NCBI GenBank assembly: GCA_947044405.1
Contig: CAMRHE010000166.1
Location: 2,419,501 to 2,483,500, forward strand
Direction: 5' to 3'
DNA: 64,000 nucleotides
DNA from: Leptodactylus fallax
Taxonomy: Eukaryota; Chordata; Amphibia; Anura; Leptodactylidae
Shown: positions 22,835 through 33,075 of the stretch, one piece after another
How positions within the stretch are numbered: the first letter of the stretch is position 1
How the letters are laid out: every line of letters begins with the position of its first letter
Program-made: the position numbers and the translations under genes
Notes under the pieces: model-generated
The model's input: only the letters and a program-made list of their open reading frames with translations
What the model was told of the DNA's origin: nothing
Databases searched by the model: none

Positions 22835-23050
22835 AGAGTATTACATGTGGGGGCCTAAAAAGGAACTATATGCTGTGTGTGGGCCAAAAAGAAGAGGTCA
22901 ATATTATGTGTGGGGGCCTAAAAAGAGACAATATACTGTGTGTAATCCATTAAAGGGGGCAGTATACTGTGGGGGTCAGTAAAGGGGGTGTTATATTTTT
23001 TCGGGGGCCAGTAAATGGGGCATTATACTGTGTGGTGGCCAAATAAGGGG
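22835..23050 (+). repeat. Degenerate minisatellite related to the 31-bp family
   Basis: About six irregular units containing GTGGGGGCCTAAAAAG and ATATACTGTGTG. The pattern GGGGC-ATTATACTGTGTG-GGGCC resembles the array units at 6365 and 55380, though the spacing is less regular. Confidence 0.6.
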
Positions 23051-23261
23051 ATTTTTGATTTGCAAATGGGAGGGTATGACCTGCAATTTTAATTACACGG
23101 TAGTGTAACAGACCACCGCAAAATGGCGGCTGGAACATACGCAGTCGGTGTATAGCGTATCTGCCTACGCAAGGCAGAAGATCAGGAGAAGATGCGGGGG
23201 ATGTGAAGAGAACGAACTAAGGGGCGGCGAGAAGTGATGACGGGGGGAACACCCCCTGTGC

Positions 23262-23420
23262 TCCCTGAGCTTAATTTGCATATCACAAGAACTGGATTTT
23301 TACAGAAATGGCGGGGAGCAGAAGAGAATGGAAGGTAGGAGTAGAATAGCCTTTTTAAAGGCTATTCCAACGTACCATTACTTCAAAAGGTCATTTTCTA
23401 ATGATAGAATCCCTTTAACA
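23262..23420. repeat. Fragment of the palindromic TTAA MITE seen at 15155
   Basis: Shares GTGCTCCCTGAGCTT, TAGAATAGCCTTT-AAAGGCTATTC and GATAGAATCCCTTTAA with the element at 15155-19129. Only the right half is present. Confidence 0.6.
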
Positions 23421-24480
23421 TGTTTTCATCCCAACTAATATACATTTTTCACATTTTTTCACACATTTCTATTACAGTAAGTATTCTTTGTGACTATATA
23501 ACTTTGCTTGTTGCAGTTTGTCATGTACAGTTTTTCACTTTGCATTTAATTTCACAGTATTTTTTTTTTTTTTTAAGATAATCTGCATATTTATTGAATT
23601 CATTTAATGAGTCCTCTCATAGTGCTTCATGTTAATGGAAGATGTTGTTTTTTTTTTTCTCCTTTTCCTGAGTTTCCACTATAACTTTGTACATATTTTT
23701 TCTTCTACTACGTGAATCCTTAGTTGTTATGGAGTATGTGTGCACTTGATACTTATCTACATGAGATACCATTGGGACCTGATCTTCAGAAATTGCTCTT
23801 ATGGATTTGACATTCTGACAATTCAGATGTGAATGCTATAATATACTGTATTTCATTACATCTTCGTATTTTGTTTGTGATCAGGCTGGTGTGCATAATA
23901 TTGGACCTTACTAATGCCACTAAACTCCTGACTTTCTACAGTACATTGATATAGTGCATTGAGGATAAGAAGGTCCATTGGCATTTCCAACGCAATTTTT
24001 TTTTTTTTGTTCTTATGTTGTCATACTATTTTTTTTATTGTGGACGTAGCCTATTTTGTATTTACATTTCTTATTTGTGTTCCTTAAATGTGACATTTTT
24101 GCACATTATCAATGCCATTTTTGAAGCTCACCACATCAGTTTTATGGCGTAAAAAAAAAAAAAAATTTGGCGAAAAAATTGGGTGGCAAATGGGCAGATG
24201 AAGAGGGGTTGGGCATACACAATATGATACATTTACTATTTACTAGCTCTTAGCTGATGTAGATTTCAGTTCTGGCTCATGGAAGTTCTGAAATGCAATA
24301 TAGTTATTAAGAGACTTGTGCCAACCCAGGTATAGGGGTATAGCTATAGCGGGTGCAGCAGTAGACTGCACCCCTTTCAGAAGACTCCCAGCTGGCAAAT
24401 GAACAGAATCTCCCGTGATTGAAAGTTAAAGTAAAAAAAAACTGTCAGATGCCCATGGCTGCATATGACTATATGCCCAT
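23421..24480. other. No recognised feature
   Basis: AT-rich, with several T and A tracts (23563-23575, 23999-24009, 24150-24163). No genes seen. Confidence 0.4.
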
Positions 24481-24790
24481 GATCACAGAATCTCTGATCT
24501 ATCTTCAGGTAGATTCCGCTTTTCAAACATCATTAAAATGAATGGGCAGTAGAAAAAAAATGCTAGAGATTTTTTTGAGCAGTTTTTGCTAAAACTGCTG
24601 CAAGAAAACCCCCCAAAAACATTTTTTTTCTGCCTCCCATTAAATTCAATGGGCTTTGCAAGAAGAAATCTGCCTGAAGATAGGTCATGATATTTCTTTT
24701 TTCCTCTTAGCTTCTTTGAGGCAGATTTTGAGATGGATTCCACCTCAAAAATCCACCTGCAAAAAACTTGATATACTTCTGCATAGATGA
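24481..24790. repeat. Inverted-repeat fragment, probable MITE
   Basis: GATCTATCTTCAGGTAGATT at the left and CTGAAGATAGGTCATG near 24675, with AAAACTGCTGCAAGAAAAC inside, form partial inverted repeats. It is similar in style to the 26433-26748 family. Ends are not resolved. Confidence 0.4.
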
Positions 24791-25545
24791 TTTTTTCTAT
24801 ATTCTGTATGAGGAAATGCCTTACTCCTACTTTTCTTCATAAAGATGTGTATGACATTGCATTGACTATTTATGTCATTGCTATATTACAGAACATAAAT
24901 GTATATTTATTTACTGTTTTCTTTTTCTTCTCTTTTTTTTCTTTAAAAAAAAAAAACTATTCTTGAATTAAAAAGATAAGCAACAACACAAATTTAATAG
25001 CCATATTTAAAATCTATGTCCTAGTCAACCTCTGTATTTTTTTTATTACAACTAGATATAGTGCACCTTAAATTGTTAAAGCATATGTCACTGTAAATGT
25101 CTGATAAATATAGAGATGTGTACCCACAGTTGATATAGTGTGTGCAAACATAAATCAACTGGAGTGTACAAACTACATCAAAGTCATGCTCTATCCTTAG
25201 AATTCTGTAGCTACAGTACTTGATATTGCTGAAGGTATTTTTACTTACTGAACAATGACATCTATCAGCTATAATACATCTTTCTATGCAACCATATTAA
25301 TGGAAACTCACTCAACATGAGTTAAGAAGATGAAAGTAAACCTACTAGAAAAATGGCCTTAAAAACAAGAGAAGATGGAACAAGAAGATTACTATATAAG
25401 CAAATCATGAGTACTGTGAACAACAGATACTACATACAATATTAAGAAAAGGCCTCTCACCCAGCAAACCAGTACTTTAGTCTGTACTAATTAGGAAAAA
25501 GAACTCAAAAGATCTGTATGCAGAGATCGCAAGGTTCAGACATTG
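24791..25545. other. No recognised feature
   Basis: AT-rich sequence with a poly-A tract at 24942-24957. No frames or element ends. Confidence 0.4.
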
Positions 25546-25553
25546 CCTTATAA

Positions 25554-26341
25554 TAGGGGTAGGCAACCTTTTTTGTTTGGTGTGCTGATTTAAATTAAAA
25601 ATATCAAAGATGAGGTCCTCGGAGGCCCGGTCAATAATTGTAAGGCTGACGACCCCTAAACTAAAGTCATAAACACAAACAAAAACATAGGGGTGTTGCC
25701 ATACTGTGCTCCCAGCCATATGCGTTTACCGCTATTTTTTCTATTAGAAGTGATGTAAGTACATGTGTAACCTGCAATTAGTGGTAAATGTATATGACTG
25801 GGAGCAGAGTGAGGTAATACATGTAGGATGGTGACACACTATGTACCTGGATGCCGCCATTACCTTCTTTTTTTCTGTAAGTAAAACGCTGATTAATTTC
25901 ATCCTTATTTAATTCCTTGCGGTGCAGTAACAGCAAAACCCCAGCCAGTAATGAATGGGTGTCAAACTTACCACAAACACAGGAGTTAATGTGAGGGGGA
26001 TGATGGGGTTAATTGCTATTAATATGAGGCACATGGAGGTACTAAAACTAAATGAATAACCCCAAATGCCTGACATTAATAGAAATAGTAACCCCAGCAT
26101 GTACCTGTTTTTTGGGGTTTTTTTTACTTTCATTGCATGGATGCACAGGCAGGAACACGTCACTGCAGCCTCCTCTTCTGTCTTCACCCCTCTCATTGGT
26201 GGGCAGAGAGGGCAGCAAGAGAAGAGGGAGTGTCGTATACCGATGTTGTAGCAGAGCACTAAAGGGATGCTCCCTCTTCTTTTAATACCTGCAGATTCCA
26301 GACAGTCAGTGTGCTCTCATGCCAGGGGTTGCCAACCCCTG
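25554..26341. mobile_element. Non-autonomous hAT element, TIR type CAGGGGTAGGCAACC
   Basis: The left end is TAGGGGTAGGCAACCTTTTT and the right end GGGGTTGCCAACCCCTG. The flanks CCTTATAA (25546-25553) and CCTTATAG (26342-26349) are an 8-bp duplication with one mismatch. The first 400 bases match the start of the elements at 28040 and 49555 (GTGCTGATTT, GTCAATAATTGTAAG, CTGACGACCCCTAAA). No transposase frame. It lacks the minisatellite found in its relatives. Confidence 0.85.
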
Positions 26342-26432
26342 CCTTATAGGACGGCTAATATGGTGCTATAGGCACAGTTTTCATTTTCTAACTATTCTAG
26401 CAATATGCTATTTATTATCAGTATGATGCAGT

Positions 26433-26748
26433 TTAAGGCCAAGGCCCCACGTAGTAGGCTGCAGCAAAAAAGTGCTGTGGGAAAAACCACAGCGCAACAT
26501 GTTTTTCCCACCACGCTTTTCACAGAAAGTCCACAGAGGTTTCCTCTTCGGACTTTCTGCTTCAATTACACCTATTGGGAAATCTAGACAGTTTTAAAAA
26601 TCGCTGCGCATAGTTTTATGCAGTGTGTGGAAAGGGAGTCGCTAGAATCCCATACAGTTTACAGGGACTGTAGTACGCCGCGTTTTTTGACGCGGCGTTT
26701 CTGCTGCAACCAAATTGCCACATTTACGCTACATGGGGCCCCGCTTAA
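26433..26748. mobile_element. Short TIR element (MITE) with TTAA ends
   Basis: The ends TTAAGGCCAAGGCCCCACGT and, reversed, CTTAAGCGGGGCCCCATGT form imperfect inverted repeats next to TTAA. The body consists of AAACCGC/GCGTTTT-type short inverted motifs. Fragments of the family are at 21412-21605 and 50926-51240. Confidence 0.6.
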
Positions 26749-27059
26749 GGTGTGTTTTTTAAACGGGTTGAACAGTATCATCAAATAAATGTTATTGTTT
26801 ATATTATGAAAAGGGATGCAATTTTCTTGTTAGTGGCTGCCATACAAATGCTTATCTCCAACACTCTCAAGGGTCAGTTGTTTTACAGGAAGCCACTTTA
26901 CCTATCAGTATATTTGTGGCATGTGGGAGGAAACCAAAGTACTCGTGGCAAACCCACGCAAATAATGGGAGAACATACAAACTCCATGTAGATGTTGCCT
27001 TTGATTGAATTTGAACCCAGGACCCCAGCACTGCTAGGCTAATCACCCTATTACATGAC
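26749..27059. other. No recognised feature
   Basis: Contains GGAGGAAACCAAAGTACTCG and CACGCAAATAATGGGAGAAC, a motif order often seen in vertebrate interspersed repeats. The class is not assigned. Confidence 0.3.
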
Positions 27060-27213
27060 CATGGTCTGATTTTTGTCCAAGTGGAATGATTGACAGCAAG
27101 CAGAGATCTAGAAAACTGTGAGGAATTGATACAGAAATTATATTAGAAAATAGAACAACATTTCATTATAAAGACAATAACATTTATTTACTCAAACCAG
27201 ACAACCCCTTTAA
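27060..27213. repeat. Half copy of the palindromic MITE seen at 62622
   Basis: GATTGACAGCAAGCAGAGAT, then GAATTGATACAGAAATTATA, then AACCAGACAACCCCTTTAA match the right arm of the element at 62622-63115. The left arm is absent. Confidence 0.7.
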
Positions 27214-27863
27214 CCCCCTAACAGTCACATTAAAATAGCAAAAACCCTCTTGAAATTGTCACTTTTTTTATTGTAGATTTTGAATTTATGGCTCAAACAA
27301 ATATTACTAACACATAACTACAGTGCCTTATGTGCATTTTTACCTCTTAGCTATCTAACACATTTTAGCATTAAACTAGTAATCTTTTATTCCTCTCTGC
27401 ATTCTCACATTCATAATTTTTTTACATTTTATTTCAATGTAGCTTTACGAGACCTTGTATTTTGTAGGTACATAAGACTTCTTGATTGGTTTTTATTACC
27501 TTTTGTTTTTGAAAGGTGAGATGATCACAAAACATCAATTCTGGCATCTCAATTTTAAGGTTTATGGCGTTTATCATGTAGAATAAATAAAGTAGTAATT
27601 TCCATTTAGGAGTTTTTACAGATGTCTTGCGATAGCAATTGTGTGTTTTTTATTATATTTTTCTTTAACCATGGTCTCCAGCTCTACCATGTACAGAAGC
27701 CTATTAAACATATACAATATAAAAGTACAGTATATTACTTTTTGAAAAAAAAAAAGATATAATCATATACATGTCATAATTTTCCCTCACATATAGGTTT
27801 ATTATGTTAAAAAAAATAAAGAAAATAGCACATAACACGTCTGAGACAGCTCACACTAAAATG
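27214..27863. other. No recognised feature
   Basis: AT-rich sequence with short frames only. Confidence 0.4.
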
Positions 27864-28412
27864 TTAAAGAGGACCTTTCATGTTCTCATGTATATGCTGT
27901 TTTACAAACCGCTAGAAAGCTGACAGTGCGCTGAATTCAGCACATTGCCGACTTTCCTGTTATGTGTCCCGGGGCTGCCGATATCGGCGGTCTTAGTTTC
28001 ACGGTTCACCGTCAGAAGGGCGTTCCTGACAGTCTAGCTCAGGGGTAGGCAACCTTTTTTGTTCAGCGTGCCGATTTTAATTAAAAAATCAAAGATGAGG
28101 TACTCAGAGTACCGGTCAATAATTGTATGTCTGACGACCCCTAAATTAAAGTCATATACCACAAACCATGATACAGAAGTGCTGCCACCAGATGCTTTAG
28201 GACACATGCGTTTACTGCTATTTCCTGGGATGCTCCTGTACTTTACGATTAGAAGCAATGAAAGTACATGTGCAGCTGCCAATTACTGGTAAATGTATGT
28301 GTCCAGGAGCACAGTATGGCAGCAGTCTTATGGTGAAAACACACTATGTATCTGGATGGAGCTATATTCTTAGGCCACTGGAACTTTTAGCTTGATGTAA
28401 ATCTGCGTTCAC

Positions 28413-28595
28413 ATTGTGCGGCCCCTGCACACCGTATTATGCCCCATAGCAGCCCCTGCACACCCTTTTATGTCCCATAGCGGCCCCTGCACACGGTATT
28501 ATGTCCCATAGCGGCCCCTGCACACGGTATTATGTCCCATAGCAACCCCTGCACACCGTATTATGTCTCATAGCGGCCCCTGCACACGGTATAAC
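28413..28595 (-). repeat. Minisatellite, about 31-bp unit, inside a hAT element
   Basis: About six units of CCCATAGCGGCCCCTGCACA plus CGGTATTATGT, the reverse complement of the arrays at 6365, 10723 and 55380. Confidence 0.9.
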
Positions 28596-28599
28596 ATTC

Positions 28600-29127
28600 T
28601 AACTTTTATAATTTTCGCCACTCATTGTAACTTCTCTGCCTGTTCAGGTCTCTGCATCACCCTCCGCCCGCACGCAGTGGCGCAGGAATCGTGCTCAGTT
28701 TGATTCTTTGTTTAAGATTCTTGTTGCTCAGTCTGAACACTGTCCTAGACTATGTAATTGATTTTCTACCACATCCGTCTCCTTCACCTTGATTTTCCTC
28801 TGCTCCACTAATAGTTAATCTCAGCCTTGCCTGTGTGATTGACAGCCTGTCTACCAATCCAGTCTGGGGCGGGTCCTGACTTTCTAGAAACAGGTTGTCA
28901 GCCCTCACATGCTCGCTGGCTATTGATTCTGTTTTGTAACTTGTCCCTGCTAGCTCCTTTTCTGCTATTCCCTGAATTCCTATGTCTGACCTCTGGCTTT
29001 GTTTTTTGACTATTCTCTTGGATTGTGATTTTGTACTGCATTACTCGACTGTTACCCACCCCTTGGCTTGCTCACTTTGCTTCTGTGTTGTTTTGTCTTG
29101 TCCTGTTCTGTGTGACACTTATATTAG
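28600..29127. other. hAT interior or older insertion without recognised coding
   Basis: Rich in short CTGACCTCTGGCTTTG and TTGGCTTGC-type phrases, resembling the body of frog interspersed repeats. A similar style occurs at 60020-60250. No frame or termini were resolved. Confidence 0.35.
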
Positions 29128-29560
29128 GTAAAGAAAGAATATGGGGTGGCACCGAGCTGCCCACACTGAGGTATAGTCCAATAAAGTCCGGAGGTATATA
29201 GATGGAATCCTCCTCACTTTGTTAGGCTGTGCAATGGTTGGCAACAGCTTCTATCCGTACAGTACCTTCTCAACCAAGTCGGAGAGGGTAGAAGCAGCTA
29301 GAGTCACAACCGCACGTCACCTAGGTGACATCCGAGATGAGATAGAGGGATACCAGTAGCGGACCTGTATCCGAACCCACAACAAGGGACAAGAAACAGG
29401 AAGGCTTGTAGAAAGACACAGCGCTTCACCACAGATGGTACGTCAAAATCACTCTTTAATCCAGACACGAATAAAAAACACACGACGCCGGGATTGGCGT
29501 TTCGGGGCAATACCCCTTTTTCAAGTGTATAACTAATAAAACAGAAAATACAAACACCAC
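29128..29560 (-). repeat. 3' pseudo-LTR of the Penelope element
   Basis: Its first ~115 bp are repeated at 47657-47772 with a few differences. The rest carries the hammerhead-like fold at 29479-29529. In element direction this is the 3' end, with its last bases at 29128. Confidence 0.75.
29479..29529 (-). ncRNA. Hammerhead-like fold in the Penelope terminal repeat
   Basis: On the minus strand the order is ACAC, TTGAAAAA, GGGG-TATTG-CCCC, GAAA, CGCC-AATCCC-GGCG, TC, GTGT. Stem I is ACAC/GTGT, stem II GGGG/CCCC, stem III CGCC/GGCG, with GTC just before stem I. This is the topology of a type I hammerhead ribozyme, known in Penelope-like retroelements. The expected CTGATGA strand is replaced by CTTGAAAA, so self-cleavage is unlikely unless this variant core works. 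Confidence 0.55.
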
Positions 29561-30895
29561 AAATCTCATTTAGGGAAATACACATTTAAAAATTATATAC
29601 ATAATATCCACATAAAAAATGTACACATGATGCCATTGTATGTATATAAGCTCATCCCAGTGTCATAAAGAATGCAGTTAGAATATATATTATTACTAAA
29701 AGGAAGGAGGGGAGAATAGCATCTCAAAAAAAGTCTCACAGATTCTCCAAAGTGCAAGAATCAATAGAGATCATCTAATAGCAACAGTAAGAGGACATGG
29801 ATACATAAGAACGCTTATTAACTTCTAGAGAATGCTAGCACAATATCGGTGTGATTTCTAGAGAACGTTAGCACAGTATTGATACAACATAGGCTAAAAA
29901 CATAGAATAGGGATTGCAAGAAAAGAACATAGGACTTACCAGTGTCAGTAGACAGAGAGACATGTGGTTGGGTCTAATTTGCTGGGTAATAAACCCTCTG
30001 AGTAGCGTCTAAAAATCTGCATTGCACATGTGCAAACAAAAAAAAAAAAAACATATACAAAGCTGTCCGTGGGGTACAGGATGCGCGTCTAGCACGAAGG
30101 CGAAAATGAAACTGCGCACAGGGGCACTAAAGTCAACACCAAACACGGTGGAGCTCGGCTGTCTCCGGATAGCTTCGTTGGACATGCGCAGTAAGAAGCG
30201 CACTAGAATTTACGTTATACTCAGTGGAACTCAGTTATTTACGGGTTATTTCTTTGAGTGTGCGCAGTAGGAGTTAATCGTATTAAAGGGATACTATGGG
30301 ACAACTAAAGATAATTAAGAGATATCTGGAAGATTTGATGCTGTGAATAGATAATGTAGAGTTTTTAAGTACTGAAAACTGGGATATTTCTAAGTGTAAA
30401 GAGAGGACACATATATTCATAACTTATCCAATTACATTGTAATTATTATACAATGATAGTAGGAAGTAAACATATATATTAAAAAAAAAAAAAAATAGTA
30501 TACATCAATAGAATTGTCCAATAAAATAAAACATATTAATAGACCATAATTACAATATCTAGGTGAGACAGGACATGACATATGACAATATGTAGATATA
30601 GGAACATATAAATATAAATTGGACATAAAAGAAAACTGGTATACATATGCCAAATACTCAAAATATAAAAACGTCAAGATAGATCAAAGCCAATCAATGT
30701 AGAGATCAAAAGAACATGTATATATGCTATCATTATGCAAAAAACGTCTGCAACATAAAATCAACAATACACCAATGTACTGGCCAATGGTGTATTGGCC
30801 AGTACACTGGTGGTACAATAATATATATCATGCAAATGAGATCGATATATACATGAAAATAAACAAACGATACTTTGACTGAAGACACGAACGTA
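29561..30895 (-). other. 3' untranslated region of the Penelope element
   Basis: AT-rich sequence between the GIY-YIG stop codon and the terminal repeat, with no long frame in the element's direction. A short perfect inverted repeat (ACCAATGTACTGGCCAATGG and its inverse) lies at 30771-30813. Confidence 0.5.
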
Positions 30896-30992
30896 TCAGT
30901 TGGTTATGTCTTCCAATGCCTCATTGAGACCACCTGGAACTAAGGTACCCAATTTGTAGATCCAATAGATCTCCTTTTTTTTTTAGTTGGGG
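30896..30992 (-). pseudogene. C-terminus of the Penelope GIY-YIG endonuclease
   Basis: The minus strand reads EIYWIYKLGTLVPGGLNEAL and ends with TGA at 30896-30898. This WIY-L-T-L-P-GLNE ending is characteristic of the GIY-YIG endonuclease tail in vertebrate Penelope-like elements. The upstream side meets a run of ten A (minus strand) that brings an in-frame TAA, and then the retroviral LTR. The matching N-terminal part of the domain should lie at 42270-42567, which is corrupted. Confidence 0.75.
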
Positions 30993-31958
30993 TTTAAGGA
31001 GTGATAATATTAACAATTGCTATTTCCTCCCTTTTGACTTGTTTCACCTTTAGGTATGAGAGATCTGGGTGTTACTACTAATTAATATTCACCGATTTCC
31101 CTCCTTTCTCCTTAGGTATATCTACTTATCTGTTTCCTTGACTGGTTTGCATGTACGATAATTTACCCCACAATATTAATCATAAAATACGTTTATTATT
31201 AATATGATGGAACTAGGTTATAGAATAATACAAAACAGTATTAACACAGTGCAATACAATAAGTACAGAACCCAATTAAAAACCTACAGATATCGCTACA
31301 TACACACCCACATACAACCACACACACAACCCCTGGACAATTTACTAACTGACCCTTTCTGTAAGGAACACAGCAGTAGTAATACAGATTAATAAAGGGT
31401 GACTGATAGATAGATAGATAGATAGATAGATAGAGAGAGAGATAGATAGATAGAGAGAGAGAAAGGTATACTTAAGTCTTATTAAGCATGCTCTGGTGGT
31501 ATATGGAGCTTGTCTAGGTGAAGCTGGTCAATCCATGGGGTCTGGTGAAGAGAGAAGATCAAGAGAGCGAGAAAGGGCTTTTGGCCCATTATATATATGG
31601 CCCACAACTCCGCCCACCTAGATGTTGTCACTCCAATCAGGCTCTTGGTATTGTAATATAAGTTTAGATGCAATACTTCTTATGAGTCTTGGGATGGCGC
31701 TCTAACACTTAAAATTGATCCGTGGCCTAGGGCTAATGACCTACCTCCCCCATCTGCTCTGGGTCTGATTTAACATCACTATGGTGACCTCATTAGCATA
31801 TTCCATCTCATTATGTTAAACAAAAGACTTCCTGGCCCATGCGGGATGTCTGTTAGAAAACCGGTTTTGTAGCCTGCAGACAATAGCTCAGAAGTTCTGA
31901 ATGGACAGCCAGATAAATATATATATATTAATGTCTGTGGTAAGCACTTCCCTTTACA
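30993..31958 (-). repeat. 3' LTR of the endogenous retrovirus
   Basis: Matches the 5' LTR base for base over the parts I compared, with seven instead of six GATA units at 31404-31431. In provirus direction it starts TGTAAAGGGAAG. It ends CTCCTTAA followed by AC rather than the CA seen at the other LTR, so the terminal dinucleotide is changed or lost. Confidence 0.92.
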
Positions 31959-31972
31959 ATCCCCCTGTTGTC
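31959..31972 (-). promoter_or_regulatory. Polypurine tract
   Basis: The minus strand reads ACAACAGGGGGAT immediately upstream of the 3' LTR start TGT, the position and composition of a retroviral plus-strand primer. Confidence 0.75.
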
Positions 31973-33075
31973 GGGAACACGACAATGTAATTTGAGGAAG
32001 TGTTTGTTTGGTCGTTATTGCCCCCTCAGCCCTATTCATTCCTGGCAATGGTTCAGGATGGAGTGAAGTATAATTTGGATTTAGGTACCAAGACATCGAT
32101 CGTTTCCAGGGACACTTTCCCACCTATGACTGTCGCCCAATATCCTCTGCTCACAGAAAACGTCTTTTGCGCGTCCTGATTTACGGTGTCAGTGATACTT
32201 TCTACGGTCCACCCCAATATGTCACACTGACCTGGACGGGAACATTTTTATCCATCCCACAGATAGTCAGGTAAGACCTTTAAACCACAGTCCATTGTCA
32301 CGGTACATGCAGCACCACCTTTTGGTCCGGACTGAAGCTCTCGCAGGGTTAGACCACCTTGCCACATGACACCAACTGTCCTATAGGACCGCTACCTGTA
32401 CTTAAGCACAGGTCACCAGTGAAGTTGTCACCGGCCTCCATGAACAGAAAAACCTGGACTTTTATCAAGGCAGGTCTGTGAACCTGCATCTGAAATGATG
32501 TCTCAGAACCTAAAATCGAATTGTGGGGAGAGGCACTGCTTCCCATGTCCCCTGTACCTGACATTCAATCCATCCATTATGAACCATACCATTTTATATG
32601 GCCGAGGTGGCAATTACCTTACAGTGTAGGGGTACCTTACCTGTCCCTAAGGATCCTTACACCCCTTTACCTAACAGAAATTAATGTAACATATATATAT
32701 ATATCCCACTCATCCACCAAACACACAAATTCCCACCCCCCTATAGATCAAGGCGATAAAAATAAAAGGATGTGCTGGTATTGGTGCACATAGAGACTCC
32801 TGCCACAAGAGCACGTGTTTCCTACTCATCCATAAACACATGAATCTTCAGACCCAGGTGTAGATGGGAATTACACTAAAAGATGCAAATGCAAGTATGT
32901 CTATACACAAACACACTCAGTGTTCAGTGTGGGAGGCGTATGTTGTTGTACAGACCATAACAGGCACTTACACCTGAAGTGTCTATGTGCACACACAAAA
33001 ATGCAAAATAATACAAGAATATGAAAATTACATTGAAAACATTATTTACAAGTTAAGGCTGGGACTGTATTGGTA
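31973..33075 (-). other. Retroviral region between env and the 3' LTR without recognised gene
   Basis: About 1.1 kb follows the env stop. Minus-strand frames here are short (at most about 70-115 codons) and match nothing known to me. The tract is longer than usual for simple retroviruses, so an extra small gene or an old insertion is possible but not supported. Confidence 0.45.

Noticed and set aside
25909..26259. 116-codon frame with membrane-like segments
   Set aside because: It lies entirely inside a non-autonomous hAT element and has no counterpart in the related elements at 28040 and 49555.
28640..29120. Solo LTR between the hAT left half and the Penelope element
   Set aside because: The phrase structure looks repeat-like, but no TG...CA ends or target duplication could be found.
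31204..31392. Frame repeated at 41519 as a duplicated gene
   Set aside because: The duplication is simply the two LTRs of one provirus.
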